A stretch of 64,000 nucleotides of DNA from Planctomycetes bacterium ADurb.Bin069 (GTDB lineage Bacteria > Planctomycetota > UBA8108 > UBA8890 > UBA8898): contig MWEK01000013.1 of the NCBI GenBank assembly GCA_002070955.1, positions 1 through 64,000 on the forward strand, read 5' to 3'. Position 1 is the first letter of the stretch. Every line of letters begins with the position of its first letter. Shown one piece after another: positions 1-8,100 of the stretch. The position numbers were made by a program, and so were the translations under genes. The notes under the pieces were generated by a model, which was not told the DNA's origin, searched no databases, and worked only from the letters and a program-made list of their open reading frames with translations.

Positions 1-2
1 GT

Positions 3-1184
3 CAGCAAACGAAAACCGGTCCCCGTGGCCATCCCGCTTGCGGAATTATCCGGCAAGAAGTTGGGGATGATGACAGCTATGTGGCCATTGCGGCGAGGGG
101 GGATCACAGTCTCGGCCTCAAGGCCGACGGATCGATCGTGGCGTGGGGCCGGAACGACGAGGGCCAGTGCAAAGTGCCGGCGCCGAACACGGGCTATGTG
201 GCCATTGCGGCAGGGACGTTTCACAGTCTCGGCCTCAAGGCCGACGGATCGATCGTCGCGTGGGGCTCGAACGGCAGCGACCAACGCGATGTGCCGCCGC
301 CGAACACGGGCTATGTGGCCATTGCGGCGGGGCTGGTGCACAATCTCGGCCTCAAGGCCGACGGATCGATCGTCGCGTGGGGCGATAACATCTGCGGCCA
401 ATGCGATGTGCCGCCGCCGAATACGGGCTATGTGGCCATTGCGGCGGGGTGGGTTCACAGTCTCGGCCTCAAGGCCGACGGATCGATCGTCGCGTGGGGC
501 CTAACCTACGTCGTGCCGCCGCCGAACACGGGCTATGTGTCCATTGCGGCGAGGGATGATCACATTCTCGGCCTCAAGGCCGACGGTTCGATCGTAGCGT
601 GGGGCAGGAACGACAAGGGCCAATGCGATGTGCCGCCGCCGAACACGGGCTATGTGGCCATTGCGGCGGGGGCGGATCACAGTCTCGGCCTCAAGGCCGA
701 CGGATCGATCGTGGCGTGGGGCTGGAACGACAAGGGCCAGTGCGATGTGCCGACGCCGAACACGGGCTATGTGGCCATTGCGGCGGGGGGGGTTCACAGT
801 CTCGGCCTCAAGGCGGACGGATCGATCGTCGCGTGGGGCCGGAACGACGAGGGCCAGTGCAAAGTGCCGCCGCCGAACACGGGCTATGTGGCCATTGCGG
901 CGGGGGCGGTTCACAGTCTCGGCCTCAAGGCCGACGGATCGATCGTGGCGTGGGGCGATAACCTCTACGGCCAATGCAAAGTGCCGCCGCCGAACACGGG
1001 CTATGTGGCCATTGCGGCGGGGGGGTGTCACAGTCTCGGCCTCAAGGCCGACGGATCGATCGTGGCGTGGGGCGATAACGAGTACGGCCAATGCAAAGTG
1101 CCGACGCCGAACACGGGCTATGTGGCCATTGCGGCGGGGGCGCTTCACGATCTCGTAATCCGAGCGACTGGCGTGGGGCGATAA
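3..1184 (+). CDS. RCC1-type beta-propeller repeat protein, 5' partial and 3' frame-disrupted
   Basis: The frame is open to the left edge, so the true start lies outside the window; the GTG at 81 is only the first in-window start codon. The protein is a string of 39-residue units, each containing SLGLKADGSIVAWG and GYVAIAAG, the signature of short RCC1_2-like repeats that fold into propeller blades. RCC1 propellers are usually binding platforms; no partner can be named here. Nine complete units are present, one shortened by 4 residues, then a tenth that carries an end-cap-like IRAT motif and runs into TAA at 1182-1184. The same cap motif recurs downstream in another frame (1226 onward), so this stop is probably not the ancestral end. 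The units are almost identical at DNA level, which leaves several other frames open by chance. Confidence 0.7.
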   Translation, partial: QQTKTGPRGHPACGIIRQEVGDDDSYVAIAARGDHSLGLKADGSIVAWGRNDEGQCKVPAPNTGYVAIAAGTFHSLGLKADGSIVAWGSNGSDQRDVPPPNTGYVAIAAGLVHNLGLKADGSIVAWGDNICGQCDVPPPNTGYVAIAAGWVHSLGLKADGSIVAWGLTYVVPPPNTGYVSIAARDDHILGLKADGSIVAWGRNDKGQCDVPPPNTGYVAIAAGADHSLGLKADGSIVAWGWNDKGQCDVPTPNTGYVAIAAGGVHSLGLKADGSIVAWGRNDEGQCKVPPPNTGYVAIAAGAVHSLGLKADGSIVAWGDNLYGQCKVPPPNTGYVAIAAGGCHSLGLKADGSIVAWGDNEYGQCKVPTPNTGYVAIAAGALHDLVIRATGVGR

Positions 1185-1225
1185 CGACTACGGCCAGCGC
1201 AAAGTGCCGACGCCGAACACGGGCT
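78..1225 (+). repeat. Tandem 117-bp repeat array encoding RCC1 units
   Basis: Units begin with TATGTGGCCATTGCGGC at 78, 195, 312, 429, 534, 651, 768, 885, 1002 and 1119, plus a further copy at 1226. The spacing is 117 bp except 429-534 (105 bp, in-frame loss of 12) and 1119-1226 (107 bp, out of frame). Between units the DNA is nearly identical except for two short variable windows: the codons just before the conserved His-Ser-Leu-Gly, and about 6-10 codons after Ala-Trp-Gly. The array is coding and is not a CRISPR: units are contiguous and there are no spacers. Confidence 0.9.
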
Positions 1226-1647
1226 TATGTGGCCATTGCGGCGGAGGCGTTTCACAATCTCGCAATCCGAGCGACGACTGCCATTGACCCATTCGTCCGA
1301 ATCAGCTTCGACCGCACCGCATACACGACCGGCGACCTGAAGGTCGCCACCATCGATTACTCCATGGAAGGGAAGCCGATCTCTACGTCCAAGTGAGGTG
1401 GCCCAAGGGCACGGCCCGGTACGCGTGCTACCCGGACGGAGGCTGGAGGCCGCAGCCGAAGGTCCCCGCATTCATATCCGAGAAGGCGCCGGCACTGAGT
1501 GGGACAAGTCTGTCGAACCAGTCCGGCCTGGTTTTCAACGATTTTCTCTTCGACGGAGAGAGCGAGGAGGGGACTTAAGCCTGGACCATCACCGCGCACT
1601 GCGGATGTTCCCCCGTCTGTCCCAGCCGACCCCGTACCCGCCTCTGA
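1185..1647 (+). pseudogene. Decayed 3' part of the RCC1-repeat gene
   Basis: Protein-like sequence continues after the TAA at 1184 but in changing frames. From 1226 in frame 2 it reads YVAIAAEAFHNLAIRATT, then FVRISFDRTAYTTGDLKVAT. Around 1367-1374 it passes to frame 1, where it reads EADLYVQVRWPKGTARYACY and later SGTSLSNQSGLVFNDFLF. Frame 1 meets TAA at 1576-1578 and then continues as AWTITAHCG. The simplest reading is an out-of-frame junction in the last repeat, one extra T near 1225, one missing G in the run at 1370-1372, and a Tyr-to-stop change. Sequencing error at a contig end is the alternative, but four lesions in about 400 bp beside intact genes favours real decay. The domain after the repeats is not one I can name. 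Confidence 0.6.
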
Positions 1648-2111
1648 TGCAGTCGGCGTACCCGTTCGGCCGCTGCTCAAGTAGGCCGCGGCCCAGTGCG
1701 CTTCCTCATACGACGTGCTCCTTTGACCCGCTCATCGTAGCTATCCACTTCGTCTCGCACGGCACGTCGATCACTCAAGCGGCGTGACGATCTTCATTAA
1801 ACTGTTGCACGAGTTCCTTTCGGAGCTCTATCTCCTGTTTCTTACCCAGACCGTATCTGCTCTTCACAGACAAGAGCGCCAAGTTCCGCGACCTCGCAAA
1901 CGCTCGCGCAGACCGGCCATGCGGGAGCGCAGGGCCGGCGGCGGAGAGGGTGCGCGCGACGCCGGGGCGAAACGCGGCGCGCGAAGGGGTTCGGGCCGGT
2001 CAGCCGGGCTCGCCCGCGGCGGTTTAGGGGCGCCTGCGCAGGAGTCCCGCTTCAGGGGGCGTGCCACGCTCGTGAGCCGTCGCCGCGCGCGGCGGCGCCC
2101 GAGGCCAGAAG
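1648..2111. other. Intergenic region without a supported gene
   Basis: I see no convincing gene here. Roughly 1685-1900 is visibly poorer in G+C than its surroundings, and short protein-like stretches occur on both strands, which may be relics of lost genes. From about 1920 the composition returns to very high GC, with small palindromes such as CCTGCGCAGG near 2034. The malic enzyme promoter begins at 2112. Confidence 0.5.
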
Positions 2112-2140
2112 TTGACCTGCGCCGCGTTTTTTTTTATAAT
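2112..2140 (+). promoter_or_regulatory. Sigma-70 promoter for the malic enzyme gene
   Basis: TTGACC at 2112-2117, a 17-bp spacer and TATAAT at 2135-2140: 5/6 and 6/6 matches to the E. coli consensus with ideal spacing, in a high-GC background where such a hexamer is rare by chance. Transcription would start near 2147. The TTG of the -35 box is also the first possible start codon of the long downstream frame, so that start cannot be used. Confidence 0.8.
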
Positions 2141-2234
2141 GCCGCCTGTCTCCTCGAGGACGGTTCGCCGCCGGCCGTCCTCGGGCAAGCGTTGCGGGGA
2201 CACCGGCCGGCGACGCTTGCCATGGGAGGCTCGC

Positions 2235-3893
2235 TTGGAACCAGCTACCAGCGTACCTGGTCTGCCGCGTAACTTTCCGACGGGCGTGGCGCTTCTCAAC
2301 AACCCTTTCTTCAACAAGGACTCGGCGTTTACCGAGCGCGAACGCGAGGCGCTCGGACTCCGCGGCCTCCTCCCTCCTCGGGTCAACACTCTGGAGCAGC
2401 AAGTCCCGCGGGTCATGAGAAACGTGCGCGGCAAGGTCTCCGACCTGGAGCGCTACGTCCACATGCTCGCGCTCCAGGATCGGAACCGCACGCTCTTCTA
2501 CCGGGTGGTCCTGGACCACCTCCAGGAACTGCTCCCCATCATCTACACGCCCACCGTGGGCCTGGCCTGCCAGAAGTACGCCCATATCTTCCGGCGTCCC
2601 CGCGGCGTTTTCATCTCGGCCCGAGACCGCGGCCGAATCGCCGCGCTTTTCCGCAACTGGCCCTTCGACGATGTGCGCGTCATCGTCGTCACCGACGGGG
2701 AACGCATCCTGGGCCTCGGAGACCTCGGCTCCAACGGCATGGGCATTCCCATCGGGAAGCTCGCGCTGTACACCGCCTGCGCCGGCATCCACCCGGAACA
2801 CAGCCTTCCGGTCATGCTGGACGCGGGCACGAACAACCCGGATCTCCTGCGCGACCCCATCTATTTCGGGCTGCCGGAGCCCCGCCTCCGCGGCGAGGCC
2901 TACGACGCCCTCGTGGACGAATTCGTCACGGCGGCTTGCGAGCGCTTTCCCGGCGTCATGATCCAGTTCGAGGACTTCGCCACCGCCAACGCCTTCCGGC
3001 TCTTGGCGAAGTACCGGGAGCGCGCCTGCGTCTTCAACGACGACATCCAAGGCACGGCCGCCGCGGCCCTCGCCGGATTGTACGCCGCCATGCGGGCCAC
3101 CGGCGGTGCGTTCGCCGCCCAGAAACTGCTCTTCCTCGGCGCGGGCGAAGCCGGCATCGGCATCGCCGACCTCGTCGTCACGGCGCTCACCCGCGCGGGG
3201 CTAGCCGAAGCCGAGGCGCGCGAGCGCTGCTGGTTCGTCGACTCGAAGGGGTTGGTCGTCCGCCGGCGCGGCGATCTGAGCGAGCACAAACTCCCCTACG
3301 CCCACGACCACCCTTTCCTGCCCGATCTCCCCGCCGCCATCGAGGCGCTCAAGCCCACCGCCCTCATCGGCGTGTCCGGAGTCCCGAGCACCTTCACCAA
3401 GGAGGTGCTCCAGGCGATGGCGCGCCTGAACGCCCGCCCCATCATCTTCGCGCTTTCGAACCCCACCTCCAACTCCGAATGCACCGCGGAGGAAGCCTAC
3501 GCCTGGACCAAGGGCGCCGCCGTGTTCGCCAGCGGCAGCCCCTTTCCCCCCTGCACCTTCCAGGGCAGGGAGTTCGTGCCGGCGCAGGGCAACAACGCCT
3601 ATATCTTCCCGGGCGTCGGCCTCGGCGTCACGGCGTCCGGCGCCCGGCGCGTCACGGACGCGATGTTCTCGGCGGCGGCCGAAACCGTCGCCGCCGCCGT
3701 CACTCCCGAGGAGATCGCCCGCGGCTCGGTGTATCCCCACATCACGCGGATCCGCGAGATATCCCTGTCGATCGCCGTCGCCGTGGTCGAGATCGCCCGC
3801 AACGCGGGACTGGCGGCTAAGCCTCTGCCCGACGACTTGCGGGCCCACTTACGCGCCGCGATGTACGAGCCGGTTTACCGCAACTATGCCTGA
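2235..3893 (+). CDS. maeA: NAD-dependent malic enzyme
   Basis: Oxidatively decarboxylates malate to pyruvate with reduction of NAD(P), linking the TCA cycle to pyruvate. The protein aligns along its length with E. coli MaeA (565 aa): NTLEQQ near the N-terminus, YTPTVG with the catalytic Tyr near residue 105, VTDGERILGLGD and GIPIGK with the catalytic Lys, NDDIQGTAA (metal and dinucleotide region, about 267), GAGEAGIGIA (Rossmann loop, about 302), and ALSNPTS plus FIFPGVGLG later. The frame is open from TTG 2112, but that codon is the -35 box. I chose TTG 2235, which has GGGAGG 5 nt upstream and gives 552 aa, beginning just before the conserved LLNNPFFNK. The gene is monocistronic and converges on the GH20 gene. 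Cofactor preference (NAD or NADP) cannot be read with certainty. Confidence 0.93.
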   Translation: MEPATSVPGLPRNFPTGVALLNNPFFNKDSAFTEREREALGLRGLLPPRVNTLEQQVPRVMRNVRGKVSDLERYVHMLALQDRNRTLFYRVVLDHLQELLPIIYTPTVGLACQKYAHIFRRPRGVFISARDRGRIAALFRNWPFDDVRVIVVTDGERILGLGDLGSNGMGIPIGKLALYTACAGIHPEHSLPVMLDAGTNNPDLLRDPIYFGLPEPRLRGEAYDALVDEFVTAACERFPGVMIQFEDFATANAFRLLAKYRERACVFNDDIQGTAAAALAGLYAAMRATGGAFAAQKLLFLGAGEAGIGIADLVVTALTRAGLAEAEARERCWFVDSKGLVVRRRGDLSEHKLPYAHDHPFLPDLPAAIEALKPTALIGVSGVPSTFTKEVLQAMARLNARPIIFALSNPTSNSECTAEEAYAWTKGAAVFASGSPFPPCTFQGREFVPAQGNNAYIFPGVGLGVTASGARRVTDAMFSAAAETVAAAVTPEEIARGSVYPHITRIREISLSIAVAVVEIARNAGLAAKPLPDDLRAHLRAAMYEPVYRNYA

Positions 3894-3899
3894 GGGCGC

Positions 3900-3920
3900 C
3901 GCGCGCCGGTTCCGCGCGCG
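3900..3920. terminator. GC hairpin between convergent genes
   Basis: CGCGCGC, a 7-nt loop and GCGCGCG form a perfect 7-bp stem in the 39-bp gap between the stops of malic enzyme (3893) and the GH20 gene (3933). There is no T-run on either side, so it is only a candidate bidirectional terminator. Confidence 0.35.
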
Positions 3921-3932
3921 ACGGTCTCGCCG

Positions 3933-5033
3933 CTAGTCCCCGGTTTTCCGGGCCTCCCCGGCGGCCGCAAGGAGTTCGCGGAAACACCGCGCCGCCTCCC
4001 CCGGCGCGCCCTTGGCGGGTTCGCCGCCCGCCTTGAGCGTTTCCCAGGCCTTGGCGAAGGGCGCGAATCCGCACCACGTGGTCTGGATGACACCGAGGGC
4101 GCGCTCGGCGGCCGCCCGGTCCGCTCCGGCGCGAATCGCGCGAATATGCGCCAGCGACCCCTTGGCCACCTCGGTCTTGCGCCACGGGCAGGCCGCCACT
4201 TGAAACCCCTTCGCCGCGAAGAACCGCGCCGTGTCCCAGGCCTTCTCGTAATGCCAATCGCAGATGACGATATCCTTGGGGACCATGTCGACGGCGGGCG
4301 CCGTGCCGTTCGTGCTGGCTTCCCACGCGCCGATGCCCGTCGCCCGGCCGTCCAGAAACCGATCCCCCCACATCCACATCCGGCAGCCCCTGGCCTTGAG
4401 ATGCCCGTGCAGCTTCACGACCTCGCCCGCGAAGAGCTCCGCTGGATCCTTGCCCTTGCACCGCGGGCAGTCCGGATCGGCGAGAATGAACACCTCGTCC
4501 ATGCCGGCGTGAAAGGCCTGGGCCTCGCACGCGCTCACAAGCTCGTCGATGAGATCGAAGAGCACCTTGTGAACCTCGGGGTGCAGCGGGCAGTAGCTGC
4601 GGCAGTAGATGCCCGCATTGTCGGGGTGCTTGCCCGGCGTTTCGTCGAATTCGGGGTGCTTCTGGAGAAGCCGGCCGTTGCGCGCCGCCCAGGACTGGTG
4701 CCCCAGGCAGTTGATCTGGGGAATGAGCGCGATGCCCTTCTCGCGGCAGGCCGCGGCGATGCGAGCCGCGTCTTCCTTGCCGGGCGCCGACGCATCCGCG
4801 AACTCGGGCCGCGACGTGAAATCGAAGCCGTAGCCGAATTCGAGAATCAGCGTGTTGACGCCCTCTTCCGCCAGCGCGCCTCGAATGAAGGCCAGAAGCG
4901 CGGGCACGTCCTTCTTCCCGGGGGCGGCCAAGTGAATACCGCGCACGGGCAGCGCCGCGTCCGCCGCGGCCGCGCCCCCGCACCACGCCGGCGCGGCGAC
5001 AAGCGCCGCGAAAACGAGTCTCGATCCGCGCAT
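3933..5033 (-). CDS. Exported GH20-like beta-N-acetylhexosaminidase
   Basis: Probable exo-glycosidase releasing terminal N-acetylhexosamines. A signal peptide covers about residues 1-25 (MRGSRLVFAALVAAPAWCGG then Ala-rich), placing it in the periplasm or outside. The body is a TIM-barrel pattern: NTLILEFGYGFDF, IALIPQINCLGHQSW (the GH20 barrel strand ending in GHQ) and FHAGMDEVFI near residue 176. The last corresponds to the GH20 H-x-G-G-D-E site with the catalytic Asp-Glu pair, although Met replaces the second Gly. At 366 aa it is a catalytic domain without the usual N-terminal GH20b domain. A strong SD (AAGGAGGAG) precedes the ATG. It lies 135 bp downstream of the giant-protein gene on the same strand and may or may not share its transcript. 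Exact substrate unknown. Confidence 0.75.
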   Translation of the reverse strand: MRGSRLVFAALVAAPAWCGGAAAADAALPVRGIHLAAPGKKDVPALLAFIRGALAEEGVNTLILEFGYGFDFTSRPEFADASAPGKEDAARIAAACREKGIALIPQINCLGHQSWAARNGRLLQKHPEFDETPGKHPDNAGIYCRSYCPLHPEVHKVLFDLIDELVSACEAQAFHAGMDEVFILADPDCPRCKGKDPAELFAGEVVKLHGHLKARGCRMWMWGDRFLDGRATGIGAWEASTNGTAPAVDMVPKDIVICDWHYEKAWDTARFFAAKGFQVAACPWRKTEVAKGSLAHIRAIRAGADRAAAERALGVIQTTWCGFAPFAKAWETLKAGGEPAKGAPGEAARCFRELLAAAGEARKTGD

Positions 5034-5168
5034 AAGCTCCTCCTTCGGCCTCCGCGCGACGCGGGCGCGCCTTCCCTCGCTCCGCGAACCCGCTCCGCAA
5101 GGCGTGTAAAACGATGCTAACCCGGAAGAGATCCCGGCAAAAGGACGAAAGGCGCGGGGGCGCGATTT

Positions 5169-8100
5169 TCAAGGTCGCGCGCCTTCGCCTCCACGCGCCT
5201 GCTTCTCCCGCCGCGCCAGCCACAAACAGGCTCCCAGCGCCGCGAGGAGGGCGAGGAGCGACAGCGCGCGCGGCGCCGCATCGCGGCGCGTGAAAACCAT
5301 CGCGAGGCGCGCGTCGCCGCCCTGGGCGTGAAACGTGTAGGCGACGCCGCCCTTCGCCGCGGGCGCCACCTCCAACCCGGGCGTCGTCGCCGCGAGCAGC
5401 GCCTCGGGAACCGGCGCCAAGCCCTTGCTCTCATCGACCGCCGCGGGCGCCGCGGTCTCGACCTCCGGCTCCCGCGGCTCCAGCGCCAGCCCCTGCACCG
5501 ACGGCGCGGCCGCATCCTCCGCGCCGGGCTTCGCCGGCGTCTTCCGCGCGGACTCGTGGACCACGTTGAACGACCACCCCTGCTGCATGAAGTTCGCGGC
5601 GTCCAACTCCGCCTGCTCGCGCTTGGTCGGCGTCCGCCGCTGCTCGGCCTGCGCCTGCTTGCCCTCTTTGAGCGCCCGCTGGACCTCTTTGGACCTGAGG
5701 ATCAGGGCATCGTTCGCATTCCACTGCGCCTGCACATCGGACCGGCCCAGCCTGGCCGCGTTCCCGACCTCCCAGGAGCTTCGGTTGCTCGCGGCCAGCT
5801 CCGTGACGCTGTCCCCGAGCACCTGCTCCAGGCGCGCCATGTCGCGCCGCGCCTGCTCGCGCACCCGCCGCGAGTCGGCCGACGCCGCCGTGCGCGCGAT
5901 CTTCTCGTGCTGCTCGAGCAGATACCGCACCTTGCGGGCGTAGTGCATGCTCCCCACGACTTCGCGCATGGTGCCGCCCGAGAGCGCGACCCGGTAGCCG
6001 TCGGGAAACTGGACGTTCCAGATCGTCTCCAGCACGGGCGTGTCGCGGACGCGCGGCGCCGCCAGCGCCGCCGTGCCGCGCAGCGCGGGCAGCTCCAACC
6101 GGCGTTCCTCGTACTGCACCATCACCTCCAGGTCTAGGCTGCCGGCGCCCACGTGCTCCACGGGCACGCGCAGGACCTTGCCCGCGCCAGGCCCCGCGGC
6201 CTCGCCCACCGCCACGGCCTTCCCGTTGAGCATCACACCCCAGAGGCTCACCTCCTCGGGCAGCTCCAGCAGGAGAAACTGCAGCATGCGGTTCTTAACG
6301 CTGTAAACGGCGCGCGTCCGCGCGGTGCCATCCTCGCCCACCACGGTCGTGAGCTCGGCCAGGACGACGATCGCCGCGGCGCCCTCCGCCACCTCGATCG
6401 CCTCCTCGGCCAGGGCGAGCGACCAGTCCAACGCCGTCGCGCGGTACGTCGGCTTGAGGCTGCCCGGGGACACGCCCTCGGGCAGGTACGGCACGTTTTC
6501 GGCCTCGACCCGCACGAGCCCCGCCGCCCCCGCATCAGCCACGAACGCCGCGCCGGTCTGAAGCACGCCCACGTACTGATCGACGTCCTCCAGCCGCGAC
6601 GCCCCGTCGAACAGCGCGATCGGCGTCACCCGCGGGACGCCGCCGTCGCGGGGCAACCGGTACATGATGTCCACGGCGTGCTCGCCCACGACCGGCGACT
6701 GGAGCGTGATCTCGATCTCCGGCCCCCCCGCGCCCGCGCGCACCTCGCGGCTGCGCTGATTGCGCGTCGCGATGCTCACGAGCTCCGCGCCCGGGGGCAG
6801 CGCCACGCGAAATCGATCACGGCCCGCGTTTCGGATCCGAAAGACGATGCGCGCGCTGACCTCCAGCGAGTCCTCGGCCGCGCGCACGAAGGACACGGCG
6901 AGGGCGCTCAGGCGGCTCGCGCGCCGGCCGACGGCCACGGCAAGCGGCCGTGCGGCCTCACTTCCCTCGCTCCGCGGCGAGCGCAGCGCGAATCGTAAAC
7001 TCGCCAGCGCCGGCAGCGGGGCCCACTCGGGCCACGTCTCCGGCGGCGCGGCGATGAGGCGCCCCGCCTCGCGCACCGCCAGATCCAACTCATCGGCGGC
7101 GGCGAACGCCGCGTGCATGCTTTCCCGCGGGACGCCCTGGGTTACAGGCTCGGAAAGCTCCACAATCTCGGGCGGGGCGTCCCACAGCCGTTCGGCCCGC
7201 CAGGTGATCTCCGTGCCCGTCGCCGCACGCTCGGCGAACGTCGCCACGAGGCGCGTGTCCTCGCCTTGCGTCACCGTGCGCCAGTCGCGGAGATCGTCGC
7301 AAGCCACGCTGCGCACCGACCAGCCGCGCGGGACCGCCGCCACGTGCCTGAGGGGCCCGGGTCCCGTCACCTCGTAGCGTGAGCGCACCCACAAGACGCA
7401 GCGGTCCAGCTCGATGACCACCGCCGCCCGCGTCGTCGCCGCAAACTCGGCCGGCATGGGCTCGCTCGCGAGCATCTGTCCCGCGCCGCTCCCGTACACG
7501 TGGTACAAGCGATCGGGAAACGCCTCCGCCGCGACGCCGAAGCGCCGCGCGAGATCCTCGCGCGTCGCGCGCTGCATTCCCGCGAGCACATCCGGGGCGA
7601 AGCGCGCCAGATGACCGTGGCGCAGGCCGACGTACGTCTCCTGCGCCACCGCGTCCTTGGGCGTCAGGGTCGCGAGCGCGCCCCGCCCGTCGAGCAGCGC
7701 GCGGCCGCGGATGACGAGTTCGGCGCCCAGGACCGGCCGCGCGAAGAAGATCTGCAGCCGCTCGGCGCCGCCTTCGCCGCGGAGCACGCTCCATTCGGCG
7801 ACATCGGCTCCCGCGACATCGGTCACGCGCCATGCCCCTTCGATCGTGTAGAGCAAGGCATCGATCGGCCTCCCGGCGACGCGCACGCGCTCGCGGCGTT
7901 CGACGGTGAACCCGCCGTCGACGAGCGCGAGACACGCGTACGCCGCGGACTCGATCTGCGAGCCCTTCTGCCCTTCGATCTTGGGAAAGGACCAGGCCAG
8001 CTCGATGCGGTCGGCGCCTCCGAGGTCCACCGTCGCCAGCGTCGCATTCGCCCCGCGCTCCACCGCCACGGGCTTCGCCTCGCTCGAATCGCCCGCGCCC

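Noticed and set aside
501..1148. Long open frames in other frames and on the minus strand across the RCC1 repeats
   Set aside because: They arise because every 117-bp unit lacks stops in several frames; their translations are basic, repetitive and family-less.
78..1225. Regular direct repeats resembling a CRISPR array
   Set aside because: Units are contiguous, 117 bp, and coding for RCC1 motifs; there are no short repeats separated by unique spacers and no cas genes.
1775..1925. About 50 codons on the minus strand reading like protein (contains GLGKKQEIELRKELVQQF)
   Set aside because: Too short, no start codon or ribosome site found, and no recognisable family; perhaps a gene relic.
1784..2272. 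Plus-strand open frame ending just before the malic enzyme coding region
   Set aside because: Arg/Gly-rich beyond the first 35 residues, crosses the strong promoter and has no homology.
2052..3050. 332-codon minus-strand frame over malic enzyme
   Set aside because: Antisense shadow typical of very high GC; the plus strand matches a known enzyme throughout.
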